Source of the DNA: Rehmannia glutinosa
Taxonomy: Eukaryota; Streptophyta; Magnoliopsida; Lamiales; Orobanchaceae
Direction of reading: 5' to 3'
Length of the DNA stretch: 64,000 nucleotides
Assembly (NCBI GenBank): GCA_016081115.2
Contig: CM071924.1
Span: 95,122,616 to 95,186,615 of the forward strand
Below, piece by piece: positions 45,787 to 58,000 of this stretch. Position numbers and translations under genes: made by a program. A model generated the notes under the pieces. That model did not search any database. It was not told where the DNA came from and saw only the letters and a list, made by a program, of their open reading frames with translations. The first letter of the stretch is position 1; each line of letters starts with the position of its first letter.

Positions 45787-46769
45787 GTAAGCAATCTTAA
45801 TCAAATAACCCAAATTAAACAGTCCTTGTTTTACTAATTAACTTTTGTCTAAGCCAATGTAATTCGATAATTTATTACATATTTTCATGTCATGGTTAGA
45901 AACTTCTCTGAGGATAGCGTATCCGTACAGGATACATATCGGATATGATACTTTATCCGATAGTTCTGATACTCCATAGATACATATCTATACGTAGGCA
46001 TAAAGTGTCTAATTGCAAAAAAAAAAAAAAGGCATAGACATCACAATCTAAAATAAACAACGCCACATTCATATCAATTCTTATAAATCTTTATATAAAA
46101 AGAGATTGAATATATCTATTGCTGATATTTTCAACATGTATTTTGTGTGTCTATATGAGTTGTTACACTCATATTTGAGTATTTATGAAATTTTAGTTTT
46201 TATATGCTTGAGAATATTGATTTTTTTATTGTACTTAATATGTCTATATTTTTAATTACATAAAAATATGTTAGTTTATATGTATATATTATACCGTACC
46301 ATATCCTTAAAAGTTATAAAAAAAAAGTTAAATTTCTTTGAGTATGAATGAAAATTTAATTTAATATCTCATTTTATACTCTTATCAACTATGTGAATTC
46401 CATGTATAAAAATGATATCAACATTTATACGCGGCATGTATTAATACCAGTAAAATAGAATATAAACACTAAATAAAATCTTAATAGGAAAATTTGGGAA
46501 TATAATAAAACTAATCTAAGGTTGTCCCCTTTGATTAATATATAGTAATATTCTAGCCTATGAAGCATTGATACGGGTACGGGACACGAATACGATATGA
46601 TATGGGTATGAAGTACGCCATGTTTTGAAATTTAAGGATACGAGTATGGTATAATATATACATATAAACTAACATATTTATATTATGGAAAATGTGTGAA
46701 CCATATTGAATGGCACAAAGTTTCTATTATAAAAAATTGTGAAAATTAAGTTACATTTTAATTTTGCAG

Positions 46770-46859
46770 ATTTTGATGACATGAGCTGTGAATATATATT
46801 TGGCGAGAGCTCCACGTAATCCTCGAGATCCACTTTCACCCAGCCATGCTATAAATTAT
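46770..46859 (+). CDS. D27-like: D27-like exon 6 with in-frame stop
   Basis: Acceptor TTGCAG|A. Encodes NFDDMSCEYIFGESST, then TAA at 46817, then SSRSTFTQPCYKL in the same frame. A C-to-T change of a Gln codon would explain the stop. Confidence 0.85.
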
Positions 46860-46927
46860 GTAAGAGTTTTTTTTTTTTTTTTTTTTTGTAATTTTTTTAT
46901 CGCCATATATACTTGATTAAATACGTG

Positions 46928-47130
46928 CAGGGATGGAGCTAGGGGGATGGTGGCGGTGGTCGGCCCACCTTGATTTCAAATTTTTTTCATAATTAGTATA
47001 ACATTTTAATATAAAATTACTAAATTTTATAATTTTACCCGCCTAAAAAAATAAAAACTACCTATTTATCATTAATGTCAAGAAAAATTAAACCTCACCC
47101 CCTAGTATTCATTTTCTGGCTTCGTCCCTG
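46928..47130. mobile_element. hAT-like MITE 3 in D27-like intron 6
   Basis: 203 bp, ends CAGGGATGGAGCTAG and CTGGCTTCGTCCCTG (inverted), flanked by a perfect 8-bp duplication AATACGTG at 46920-46927 and 47131-47138. Confidence 0.9.
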
Positions 47131-47215
47131 AATACGTGGGATTTAATTTTGTTGTATATTTGGACCATAGAATAATGTTGATAAAATTACTCATTCTTTG
47201 CATATATTTTTGCAG

Positions 47216-47259
47216 GCAAGTCCACCAAAAAGCACCAGAGGATCTGCATTGACAGTTAA
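47216..47259 (+). CDS. D27-like: D27-like exon 7
   Basis: Acceptor TGCAG|GC completes the CYKLC motif and encodes KSTKKHQRICIDS followed by TAA. Confidence 0.75.
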
Positions 47260-47396
47260 GAGTACCAAACAAGTTCCTATGATGATATCATGAAAAATCG
47301 AGCTGGGAAAATAATTAGAGGATATAAAAATGTAAAAAATAAATTAAATAAAGACAATAAAAATGAGCAAGATATCTCACATAAATAAGTCCATTG
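47260..47396. other. Sequence 3' of the D27-like gene
   Basis: AT-rich; nothing recognised. Presumably the 3' untranslated region. Confidence 0.35.
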
Positions 47397-47599
47397 TGTT
47401 ACAATATAGTTGATGGACTTTAGCAACATTACAATAGATTGGTTGAACTGTATTAAAATTATTACACCAAATACATATGGGTGTTTGGTATTCACAAGTG
47501 TAGTGGTTGTAAATTTTTGTTATAAATATATTGCAATGAAATGAAGAAGAATAGAAGATACACGGCTTTCAGGTAAAATTAGTTCTAATCTCTTTTGCA

Positions 47600-47691
<92 letters not shown>

Positions 47692-48095
47692 CAATTTCAC
47701 TATTTGCACAATTATAAATACACGATTTTGAGATTATTTATAACACATTATCATCACGAGTCTCTCGCCAATTTTTCAATACTTTTGGTAAGTACGGAAG
47801 TTTTATTCATTTCTTAATTTGAAATATCCTAATTGCTAACCTCGCAAAACTTGATTTTGTTGCTCTTGATAATATTGCTTGAAAAAAATTATATGTCATG
47901 AGCTTTAGATGCTGAAATCCATCTAGATGCTAAAGGTTTGGGTGATACTATTAAAGAAGGAAAAAGTGCATCTTCACAAGACAAAGTAAGGGTTTGATTT
48001 TTTTTCGTCACCATCTGGATGAAAATTTAAAATTGAATACCTCACAGTAAATAATCCCCACCTTTTGAAATTGTCCAGATCAATTTTTTCGTAGA
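47397..48095 (+). mobile_element. Copia relic: LTR-like part and gag start
   Basis: A TATA motif (TTATAAATATA, about 47519) and a leader with TAACACATTATCATCACGAG (47741-47760) precede an ORF remnant at 47895-48070. That remnant reads LDAEIHLDAKGLGDTIKEG and, after a break, HHLDENLKIEYLTV, typical of a Copia UBN2-type Gag. No other domain or 3' LTR was found. Confidence 0.65.
47603..47689 (+). repeat. Compound (CT)n(TA)n microsatellite
   Basis: About 25 CT units (47603-47653) followed by about 18 TA units (47654-47689), lying in the LTR-like part of the Copia relic. Confidence 0.95.
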
Positions 48096-48729
48096 TGTGT
48101 ACCTGACAATGAGGTAGGTAGCATTATCAAATTTTGTCATTTTGAAGTACGTGGTGGTCACTTTTCATTAAAAAACAACCAGTGCAAAGATCTTTCAGTG
48201 TGGATTTTATTGGACAAATCTTTCCAAAGATTCTTACACTTTTTGGAAAAGTGGTTAAAGTACTCCATTACATAATTTGTAATGAATATTCTTCATTGTT
48301 ATGTTATCATGTAAGTCGCGATGTAAAGAAAAAAAAGAAAAAAAAAGAAAGAAAAAAATAGAAAAATAGAAAAAAAGAGAAAAGAAATATAGAAAAAAAG
48401 TTATTATCATTTTGTTTGCAATTCTAAACCAATTAAATTTCGAAAAATAATTTGGTATGAAAAAAATAGGCGTTTCAAATTTTCTAACTATCTATCTTAT
48501 GCTCAATTTTGGTTTGAATGCTTGTCCTAAATCATATTGGTCATTTTCTTTAGAGTTTTGACTTTTTTCCAACTCCAAGAGTGAACACCTCGCCAATTTA
48601 AATGACAAACATTAACCCATGAGGATATGGAGTTTAGACTTTTTCATGACAAGTTCGAAGTTTATGTATCTTGGTTTGCGGAATGAAAAGGTGGTTTTGT
48701 ACACATAATTTTAACTAAATGGAACCAAG

Positions 48730-49890
48730 TATTTGTTGTATCAATAGATATACATAAATCAAGAAAACACCACTAAACAAGAAGGGTATAATCTAAAGAA
48801 TAAATTGATAATACAAACTAATAAATTTTAATGTGAATCTACAATCATTCTTTTTCCTTCATCAAGAGTTTCACAACATTTTTTCAACATAATAAACTTA
48901 GAAAGAGATGAAGAAAGTAGAGAAAACAAAAGATTGAAGAAAAACTAAAAAACTAAATATTTTATAAAATACTAGAAAGCTTATAACTATAGTTTAGGAA
49001 AAACAACAAAGAAAAATTCTTTTGAACATCTAACTCTAACTTTAAAATTATTTTGAACATCTAACTCTAACTTTCTCCCCACAAAACTTGTTCTTGGCTA
49101 ATTCTAATATCCTCTATTTATAGCCAACACAATATCAATTTGCAATTATTTTATTCTAGATTTTTATCACAAGAAACTTTGAAATTCAACACCAAATCTG
49201 CTACATTTTTTGACTGACCATTTTGTCCAAGATTTCAGCTGAATTTGCCAATTTCCTTCCACAAATCAATTGTCACATGTGTTATATTCATTTTTCAACC
49301 GATTTTATTGAATTCCAACCACCATAGACTAAGATATGCTTGAATAATTGAGATGTGATTGGCCTAGGGATTGATCACTGCAGCAACTTGTGTGATTTTT
49401 CAAAATTCACCAACTCCGAATCTGACTTTGTGTTCTGGAGAAATATTGTAGCCATATGAATTGTGAATACTCAGTTAAAATATCAGCTCCAATAGACTTG
49501 TGGTTTCTGAGTTATGCCCAACATACCAAACTTGGCCAAGTCTGGAAACTAAATGAGCAACCCTTCAAGCTTCAAGTTGTGATGAATTTTTGATCCAAGA
49601 AAATATCATTCCAAACTTTGATTTAGATTTTAATATCTGTGAAAACTTGTAAATGAATGGATTGTGAATCCATATCTTCAATAACCATCCCAAAATCATG
49701 TCGAAATTAAAAGTTATGCTCGTTGATCCGAACCTGCACTAAAAGTACTTTCTAATACATTTTTATGTTGATTCTTATTTTATTCCTAACATATAATAAT
49801 ACTATAAGTTTATATTATTAATACTATTAACAAGGTAAAATAATAATATAAACTAAAAATAATTATATATTTTTAACGTTCCCCCCAACC
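48730..49890 (-). mobile_element. Probable LTR remnant, minus orientation
   Basis: On the minus strand there is a TATA box GGCTATAAATAGAGGA (49111-49126), followed by a long leader. A purine run GGTTGGGGGGAACGTT (about 49878-49893) lies where a polypurine tract would end. This is the layout of an Athila-like Gypsy LTR preceded by its internal 3' end. LTR ends are not clear. Confidence 0.5.
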
Positions 49891-50277
49891 AGCTTATTAT
49901 TAGTCCCTAGTAATTAAAGCATATAAAATACAAAAGAAATTTGATGAATATGACACGTTGATCATTATTTTTAAAAAGCTTATTGTCAGTCATCATAGAT
50001 GCTATCAAGAATAAATATAATAATTTTTTATATAGTTTTTTTAGAGAAGAAATACCATATATATATGCACAAAATCACCTTTGCATTCCGCAAACCAGGA
50101 TACATAAACTTCAAATTCGATCATGAAAAAGTCTAAACTCCTTATCCTCACGGGTTAGTGTTTGTCATTTAAACTGGCGAGGTATTCACTATTGGAGTTA
50201 GAAAACACTCAAAACTCTCAAGTAACTGGCCAATATGATTTAAGACAAGCATTCAAACCAAAATTGAGCGTATCTCC

Positions 50278-50458
50278 AAAAAATAAGAGATTTTATCAAA
50301 AATTATGTATAAAAGAATATGATAATATCCTCCGGCGCGGAGGGAATTGCCCGTATAGGGATTCAAAAAAGAATCGATTTGATCCAGGTCATAATTTTTA
50401 TGGGATTCCCAAAGTTATTAATTGAAAGTAAACCGCGAGGAATCGAAGAATTACAGAT
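50278..50458 (+). pseudogene. rps3: Plastid rps3 fragment (nuclear plastid DNA insert)
   Basis: One frame reads IRDFIKNYV, a stop, then NMIISSGAEGIARIGIQKR, IDLIQVIIFMGFPKLLIE and PRGIEELQM, the N-terminal part of chloroplast ribosomal protein S3. Start and end are lacking and one in-frame stop is present, so it is a dead nuclear copy. The equivalent place in the opposite arm (about 48490-48500) lacks it. Confidence 0.85.
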
Positions 50459-50730
50459 GAGTTAGATAATTTTGAAATACCTAATTTTTTGATACAAAAT
50501 TATATCTCGAAATTTCATGGGTTTAGAATTGCAAACAAAATGATAATAACGTTTTCTTCATATCTTTTTTCTTCTACTTTTCTATATTTTTTTGCTTTCT
50601 TCTTCTTCTTCTTCTTTTTTCCTTTTATTTTTTATTTTTTTTATTTTTCTTTTTTTTTTCACAACGTGACTTACATGATAACATAATAATGAAGAATACT
50701 CATCACAAATTATGTAATAGGGTATTTTAA

Positions 50731-50870
50731 TAGAAATTAAAAATATAGGTGTTAACCAAATCATTGCTCTACGTGTTAGGTATAATATTCAAGTATTTTG
50801 TTTTGCATGTTTTTGTGTGTGATTTTTTGTGCGATTTCTATTTTTTTGTGTGTGATTGTGCATATTTTTG
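50731..50870. other. Spacer before the LTR cluster
   Basis: TTTTTGTGTGTG-rich, no feature. Confidence 0.3.
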
Positions 50871-51483
50871 TGTCATGCCCCAGACGGGATGAAACGACGA
50901 TCAACCACTTAAATAAAAATAAACCCAACAGTCTAGACAAATGATACAATATAACTCCAAGTGAAACAGAGTCTAAAGCATCGGAAAATAAAATACAACT
51001 ACAAATTACAACTTAAGGTCTAACAAGTATCCAAATACAACCCATCAGAATATCCAAATTAACTTACAGTCCAAACTAAAATAGAGTACACCACATCCCA
51101 ATCTTAAGTGTCAAAGGGTCCTATGCCCTTAAGTACAGTCCAAAGTGAAAACGGAATAAAGGAGTTCAACAACAACAAAAGTAAAAGAAATAAGTCCAGC
51201 AACATCAACAATAATAGAAAGCAAGTCCAACAGGCGGAGAACGGGAAATCGGTCCGTGGTAGGTTCGGCATCTTCAACGTATTCCTCATCTAGCCGTTAG
51301 AAAACAGGAGGGGATGAGACATAAATCTCAATGAATGGGGTGATCGTGTGCAAGTGTGGCGATATATACAGTTAATGGAAGAAAAACAGTTGTATGAAAA
51401 ACACGTGAGATATGATGCTTGATTTCACACACAGTTCACAAGCGTCGTGAAAATATATTTAAGTAATATACTTATACAGTTTA
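50871..51483 (-). repeat. Partial Tekay-type LTR A
   Basis: Begins TGTCATGCCCCAGACGGG and follows the LTR at 37669 for about 600 bp to ACAGTTTA, where LTR B starts. Confidence 0.8.
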
Positions 51484-54400
51484 TGTCACGCCCCAAACGC
51501 GACGCGACGATGATCAACCACTTAAATAGAAATAAACCAATGATCAGACAAATGATATAAATAACTCCAAGTGAAAGAGAGTCTAAAGCAGTGGAAATAA
51601 AATAACATAAGTACGAATTACAACTTAAAGTCTAGCGAGATCCAAATACATCCGACATAATAACCTGAATAAGTTTACAGGCCGAAACTAAAGCGTAAAG
51701 AACACCATATCCAAATCTTAAATGTCAAGGGTCCTACGCCCTCAAATTACAGTCGAAGAGAGAAAAGAGTAGCAAGATAAAGGGAGTTCAACATCCGCGA
51801 GAAGTACATGAAATAAGTACAATCATCGAAAAATGGTACAAGTTCGACAAAGGCGGGGGCGAGGTCAACAATCGCGGTCGGGTCGACATCATCAACATCG
51901 TCCCCATCTAAAGGTTAGAAAACAGGAGGGAATGAGATAGAAATCTCAGTGGATGGGTGATCGTGTGCAAGTGTGGCGATATATATTTTGATGCAAGAAA
52001 ACAGTCGTATGAAAAATGCGTGAGATATGATGCGTGATTTCACACATAGCCCACAAGCGTCGTGAGAAATATATTTAAGTAATATACTTATACAGTTTTA
52101 AGAAAATAGTTCGTGGTCACACAAGCACTATGTGATTCAAGCAAGACAGGAGGATTGCGTACGGATTTGTAGCGCCAATCCTATGCAAGACAAGTAGCGG
52201 TTGCGTACGAATTTGTAGCGCCAACCAATGCAAAACAAGTAGCGGTTGCGTACAGATTTGTAGCGCCAACCAATGCAAAACAAGTAGCGATTTGCGTGCA
52301 CGGATTTGTAGCGCCAACCAAATGGGTCTGATTAACTCCAGAATCGTGTGGATCAGACAACGATTCCTTCGTTCTTCCTTGTAACTCCCCGAGCAAGATG
52401 GTCCAAGACCTGTCACCTTATCGCTCCATAGGCAAGGACAAAATCCACAGTGGAGCAAGCTAGGCTCGGATTTGTCATAATCATGATTATACCTCAAGTA
52501 CTACGACCCACTTCCCTTGGACAAACTCCACCCCTCAGTTGCGGAATTAGGACTATGGGGCTGGAAGAGTGGAATAGCAGCCGAGCTGCCCGGTTCTATC
52601 CCCGACGTATCCATTCCGACTGTGAGCTCGACACGCCAAGTTGACTCAGGCAGAAAGTAGATACAAGTTCGTGAAGTCAACCAGCGATCAGTATTATTGA
52701 TTCAGGGAAGCAGTTCAGGAAAAATTTTGAAAATTTCGAGTGGCAATTATGGCGTTGGTGGAGTTATTTGGATGAAGATAATTATCGAGAGGACAAGAAA
52801 TCTTCGATATCTTGAAAGATTAGGTGGAACATAAGTCCCGTTATAGATTGGAAATCACAAGACGAGGAAGTCGCCCCACGATCGCGTATTAATCGGTCAA
52901 GACGATCCGATAAGTCAAGGGGTCTTAGGAAAATAAAATCTTTTAATTAATTATTAAAAGTCAGAGGGTTCAGGGCTGTTTCTTTAAAATAAAAATAATT
53001 TGAGTTAGGTCCTTGTTAAAAAGAAAATTTACAATTAGCCCCGTTTTGTAAAAACCAATACTTTTGGGGTTAAAAATTGAATAAGTAAATTTCCCGACCT
53101 TGAAAAATTATGAGGTCAGTTCCTAAATTCTCTAAATTGTTCAGAAATTCAGGTTTTTAAAGTTTTGAGGTCGGGTTTATAAAATTCTCACATTTGCCCC
53201 AAATTATGAGGTCATTTCGGGCCCTAAGTTTAAAATAATTGGAACTCACAACCGGAAGGGCTTTTAATGTGATTCCAGTTGGAAAATGTCACTAAGTTCA
53301 GTGGGAAATTGGAATAAAATCCGTTTTTAAAATAATTAAGTATAGGTCCCTTAACCTTTAAAAATCTCATTTTTGTCCCATTTTGAAATAATCACCTTTA
53401 AGGCTTTTAGGGGTCCAATTGTTATGAAATTTGAAACTTGGGTCCAAAATATAATTATGTTATAGTTAAATTAGTATTTCCAGGTGCATGGACTGCATAA
53501 GTCCTGGAAATTTCATTTTGGTCCTCAATTTTAATCTTTTACGATTTGGTCCCTCAATTTTTATAAAATTACTTTCCAAGCTCTAAACACTTGGATTTTT
53601 TTAATACACTTAAAATATGTTATTTCCAGTCCCTTAAGAGTTAAAATTTCAAATTTTAAAAATAGGGTCTGATACAGATTCGAAAATTGCAATATAGCCC
53701 TTAAACTTCTAAAATTTTACAATCTAGTCCTTGGGATTTTAAGGACTTAAGGGTTGATTTTATTTATCTAAAAACCCTTAAAACTTTATTAAAATGTCCA
53801 AATATCATTTTTGAACCTGAGTACAGTCCCAAAAATTAAAAATTACAGAGGAGTCCCTTAAGTTTTATTTTCTTGCAATTATGTCCACCAACTTTCTATT
53901 TTTGCATTTTAAGTCCAAAAATTGAAATTTAATCAATTATGCTCAACTTGTCCAGGTTAGGCCATACACAATTGGATTTCAAGAGTCATACATATACAAG
54001 TCCATTCACACAAGCATTCACCAAATATCACAATAAAGTGTACATGTATGCACCTATTTTTCAACAAATAGCCTTTTTGAGCCATACTTGAGAAATTTTC
54101 AACTTGATACAAGAAATTAACATGCAATACATAACATATATATCTCAAGTGCTCAACATCAAAATACTACATGTATTTTAAGTAAAAACACCTAGAAGTT
54201 GGAAAGATTCTTCCACCCACCTTAAAAATGAACTTGTTGGTGAAAGATGAAATAAATCACTCTTGAAGGAGAAGTGACTTAGGTCAGCCCCCTAGGTCAA
54301 GGAATACCAAAAAAATGTAGGAGTTAGGAAATGAGGTTAAAAATTTAATGAAAGAAGAAGGAGGTGAAGAAAATTGGTAAAACTACACTTACCTTGTGTA

Positions 54401-55030
54401 GTAGATGAAATGAGACTAGTAGAGGTCTCAAAATGGGTCTCCTTGCTCACTCTTAAAACAACTCTTAAGGTCAGCCCCTAAAAGTCCAAAAATGAAAATG
54501 GAGTATCAAAATTTTAGAAAATAGAAGAGAAGAAGAAAATGTACTAAAAATCCCATTTCTTACCTTATAGTCCAATTTCTCTTCAAAATCTTCAAAGTCT
54601 TGAAGTCCTTTTCAAGATGATGGTAAGACTCTTAGTGTCTTCCAAGTCTTCTAAGTATACCTCAAACCAAAAATCAAACTTAGGTTAAAAATTGAAGATG
54701 ATGAGCTAGAAGATAACAAGATGATTTTTAGAACACAATTTCTTACCTTGTTGAAGGGGTGTTTGAATTTTTGTTGAAGTAGGAGTGTTCTTGAAATTTT
54801 GGTTAAGTGTTTGAAGGTTTGAAGAAGAAGATGAACTTATGCTTAGAGAAAATGTTGGAGGATTTTTGGAGAGAAGTTGGAGAGAAGATTTGTGTTTTGT
54901 TTTGGTTAAATGATGAGTTAGGATAATAATTGGGGAGGTTAGGACATAAATTAATAGCTAGGTTACTTTCTTAGGGACAATTGGCCAAAAGCTAGGTTTT
55001 AGGGGAATCATTTTAATTTGTTTGACTAAG
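51484..55030 (-). repeat. Tekay-type LTR B
   Basis: Begins TGTCACGCCCCAAACGCG and is collinear with 37669 onward to about 53940. It then continues with a variant 3' half (GGTCAGCCCC...CTTACCTTGT modules at 54230-54760). Its far end is not clear and no coding region adjoins it. Confidence 0.75.
52139..52321. repeat. Four hairpin repeats of about 50 bp in LTR B
   Basis: Units share GCGTACGGATTTGTAGCGCC flanked by pairing arms: AGGATTG/CAATCCT in the first, GGTTG/CAACC in later ones. Counterparts lie at 38302-38425, 55550-55690 and 62935-63058. Confidence 0.8.
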
Positions 55031-58000
55031 ATGTAGTGGGATTTGTAGAGAAACTTTTACATTGTAGGCTTGCAAGATATAAAAAAAAAAAGAGTTTATC
55101 AATTCATTTGTCCAATCAACAAAAAAGAAGTAGTAAATCCAAAAAGCGGAAAGTACAAGGTCTCAATCCGAGGGAAAAAAATAAAATGTATAGATATCTC
55201 CAACGAAATCCTCACAACCATCTAAATCTAAGGTTGGAAAAAATGGGGATGAGACAAAAATCTGAATTAAATCGGTGGATGGGGTGATACAACTTAAAGT
55301 CTACAATCCATCATCCAAATTGGCGAAAAATCAACAAAATATAGTTAATGTGAGAAAATTACAAAGCGGAATTATATGAAAACGCGTGAGTATGATGCAT
55401 GAATTCAACACGGTTCAGCATCTCCAACGAAATCCTCATCTAAGGTTAGAAAAGCGTCGTGATAAAATATTTAAATAATATACTTATACGATTCAAGAAA
55501 ACTTGATTCATGGTCACACACACTATGTGATCGTGTTAAAATATTTAAGTAGGATTGTGTACGGAAGTGTAACGCCAATCCCATGCAAGGCAAATAATAA
55601 TGGTTGACGGTTTGTAGCGCCAACCAATGAAAAATGGTTGGTAGATTTTGCGCCAACCAATGCGGAAATGTAACGCCAACCAAAACGGGTCCGATAACTC
55701 CGGAATCGTGTGGATCGGGCAGCGATTCCTTCGCTTCTTCCTTGTAACTCCCGGTCAAGATGGTCCAAGACCGGCACCTTATCGCTCCATAGGCAAAGAC
55801 AAAATCCACAGTGGAGCTTGCAAGGCTCGAATCCGTCATAATCATGATTATACCTCAGGTACTACGACCCGCTTCCCTTGGACAAACTCCGTCCCTCAGT
55901 TGCGGGATTAGGACGATGGGGCCGGAAGAGTGGAATAGCGCTGAGCTGCCCGGTTCCATCCCCGACGTATCCATTCCGACTGTGAGCTCGACACACCAAG
56001 TTGACTCAGGCGGGAAAGTAATTACAAAACAGGCGATCAACCAGCAATGAGTATTATTGATTCAGGGAAGCAGTTCAGGAAAATTTTTGAAAAATGCGAG
56101 TGGCAATTATGGCGTTGGTGGAGTATTTGGATGAAGATGATCATCGGAAGGATAAGCAATCTTCGATATCTTGAAAGATTAGGTGGAACATGAGTCCCGT
56201 TATAGATTCAAAATCGCAAGGCGAGGAAGTCGCTCCGCGATCGTTATTAATAGGTCAAATTGATCCGATAAGTCAAGGGTTTTTGGGAAAGTAAAATACT
56301 TTAATTAAATCTCCAAGTCAGAGGGTCCAGGGCTATTTTAGTAAAAGAGAAAATAATTTGAGTTAGGTCCTTTATAAAAGAAAAATTGTAATTTAGCCCC
56401 GTTTTGTAAAAACTAACACTTTTGGGGTTAAAAATTGAATAAATAAATATCCCGACCTTGAAAAATTAAGAGGTCAGTTCCTAAATTCTCCAAATTGTCC
56501 AGAGATTCAGGTTTTTAAAATTTTGAAGTCGAGATTTTGTAAAATTCTCACATTGGCCCCAAATTTGTAAAAATTGCCAATTCGGACCTTAAGTTTTAAA
56601 AATTCGGAACTCACAAACCGGAAGGGCTTTTAATGTGATTCCAGTTGGAAAATGTCACTAAGGTTAGTAGGATATTGGGACAAAAGCATTTTTTAAAAGA
56701 AATATGTGTAGGTACTTTAACTTTTGAAAATATCATTTTTGTCCCATTTTGGAATAATTGTCTTTAAGGCTTTTAGGGGTCCAATTGTCATGAAATTTGA
56801 ACCTTGGGTCCAAAATATCATTTGGGTCCTCAAGTTTAGTATTTTACACATTAGTCCCTCAATTTTAGAAAATTTGTTTTCCAAGCCCTATCCATTTGGA
56901 TTTTTGGAATACTTTTAAAATATGTAATTCCCAGTACCTTAAGAATAAAAATTTAAAATTTTAAAGTTTAGGTCTGGTGCAGTTTTAAAAATTGCAAAGT
57001 AGCCCTTAAACTTTCAAAATTTTACAATCTAGTCATTGGGCTTTTAAAGGTTGATTTTATTTATCTTAAAACTCTTAAAACTTTATTAAAATGTCCAAAA
57101 GTCATTTTTAAACCTGATTACAGTCCCAAATTTCGAAATTTGCAGAGGGGTCCTTTAACTTTCATTTTCTTGCAATTTAGTCCACCAACTTTCCATTTTT
57201 ACATTTTTAAGTCCAAAATTGAAATTTAATCAATTATGATCGACTTGTAAAGGTTATAAGTCATCCAAAACATAGATTTTAAAGATCATACACATGCATA
57301 TCCAATTCATACAAGAATTCATCAAATAGAACAATAAAGTGTACATGCATGCACCTAAAATTCAATAAATAGCAATTTTGAGCAACTCTTGAGAATTTTC
57401 ATGATTTGATACATAAAATTGACATGCAATACATAGATTATATATCTCAAGGGCTCATGATCAAAATTCTACATGCATTTTAATAAAAACACCTAGAAGT
57501 TGGAAAGTATTTTTCCACCCACCTTAAATTGGAAAGTTGTGAAATAAAAGGGAAATTTCACAACTTTGATGAGGTCACTTAGGTCAGCCCCTAAGTCAAG
57601 AAATATCAAAAATTTGGAGTTAGAAAAAAAATGAGAGAAAATTAAAGAGAAAAAGAAGGACATAAGAAAATTGGGAGGACTACACTTTACCTTGTGTAGT
57701 AGGTGATTTGAAACTAGTTGAAGCTTCAAATTTGGAAATTTTGGTTCAACTCCAAAATCATCTAAGGTCAGCCCCTATTTCTCAAAAATGAAAAAAGGGG
57801 TGTTAGAATTTGAAAAAAATAGGAAGAAGAAGAAAGAAGGGCTTTAGTGTCCAATTCTTACCTTGTAGTCCAAATTTTCTACTAGTTCTTCTTCAAGTCT
57901 TCTAAAATTCACCACCATGCATGCATGTCTCCAAGTGGTCTTCTAAGTAACTCAAAATCCAAAATATAACTTAAGTTAAAAGAAGAAGGTGATGAGTAGT

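Larger units (their letters stand above)
35209..47259 (+). pseudogene. D27-like: D27-like (DWARF27 family, DUF4033) gene, seven exons, with two lesions
   Basis: D27 proteins are plastid iron-containing carotenoid isomerases; D27 itself makes 9-cis-beta-carotene for strigolactone synthesis. Exons: 35209-35437, 36166-36305, 37263-37363, 37490-37551, 45680-45786, 46770-46859, 47216-47259. Phases agree at every junction once an 8-bp insertion in exon 3 is set aside, giving 765 nt, 254 residues and a stop at 47257-47259. Recognisable family blocks are YNDNWLETIVINYFS, NKSGYDGLVETM, SPSKFSREFMAAF, KKCRFLEATNC, NFDDMSCE and QPCYKLCK. The N-terminus is a probable transit peptide. Breaks are the 8-bp frameshift in exon 3 and an in-frame TAA in exon 6 (46817-46819). 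Intron 4 is 8.1 kb and holds a retrotransposon. It could be D27 or a D27-LIKE paralogue. The lesions suggest a pseudogene, unless they are assembly errors. Confidence 0.85.
48246..50730. repeat. Long inverted repeat around an LTR-like segment
   Basis: The left arm (about 48246-48720) and the right arm (about 50061-50730) are diverged reverse complements over about 450 bp, e.g. GCTCAATTTTGGTTTGAATG at about 48500 and its complement near 50255. The right arm is longer because it contains a plastid insert. Arms include A-rich (48325-48400) and T-rich (50590-50660) blocks. Confidence 0.75.

Noticed and set aside
50489..50686. Phe-rich ORF
   Set aside because: Product of the T-rich block in an inverted-repeat arm.
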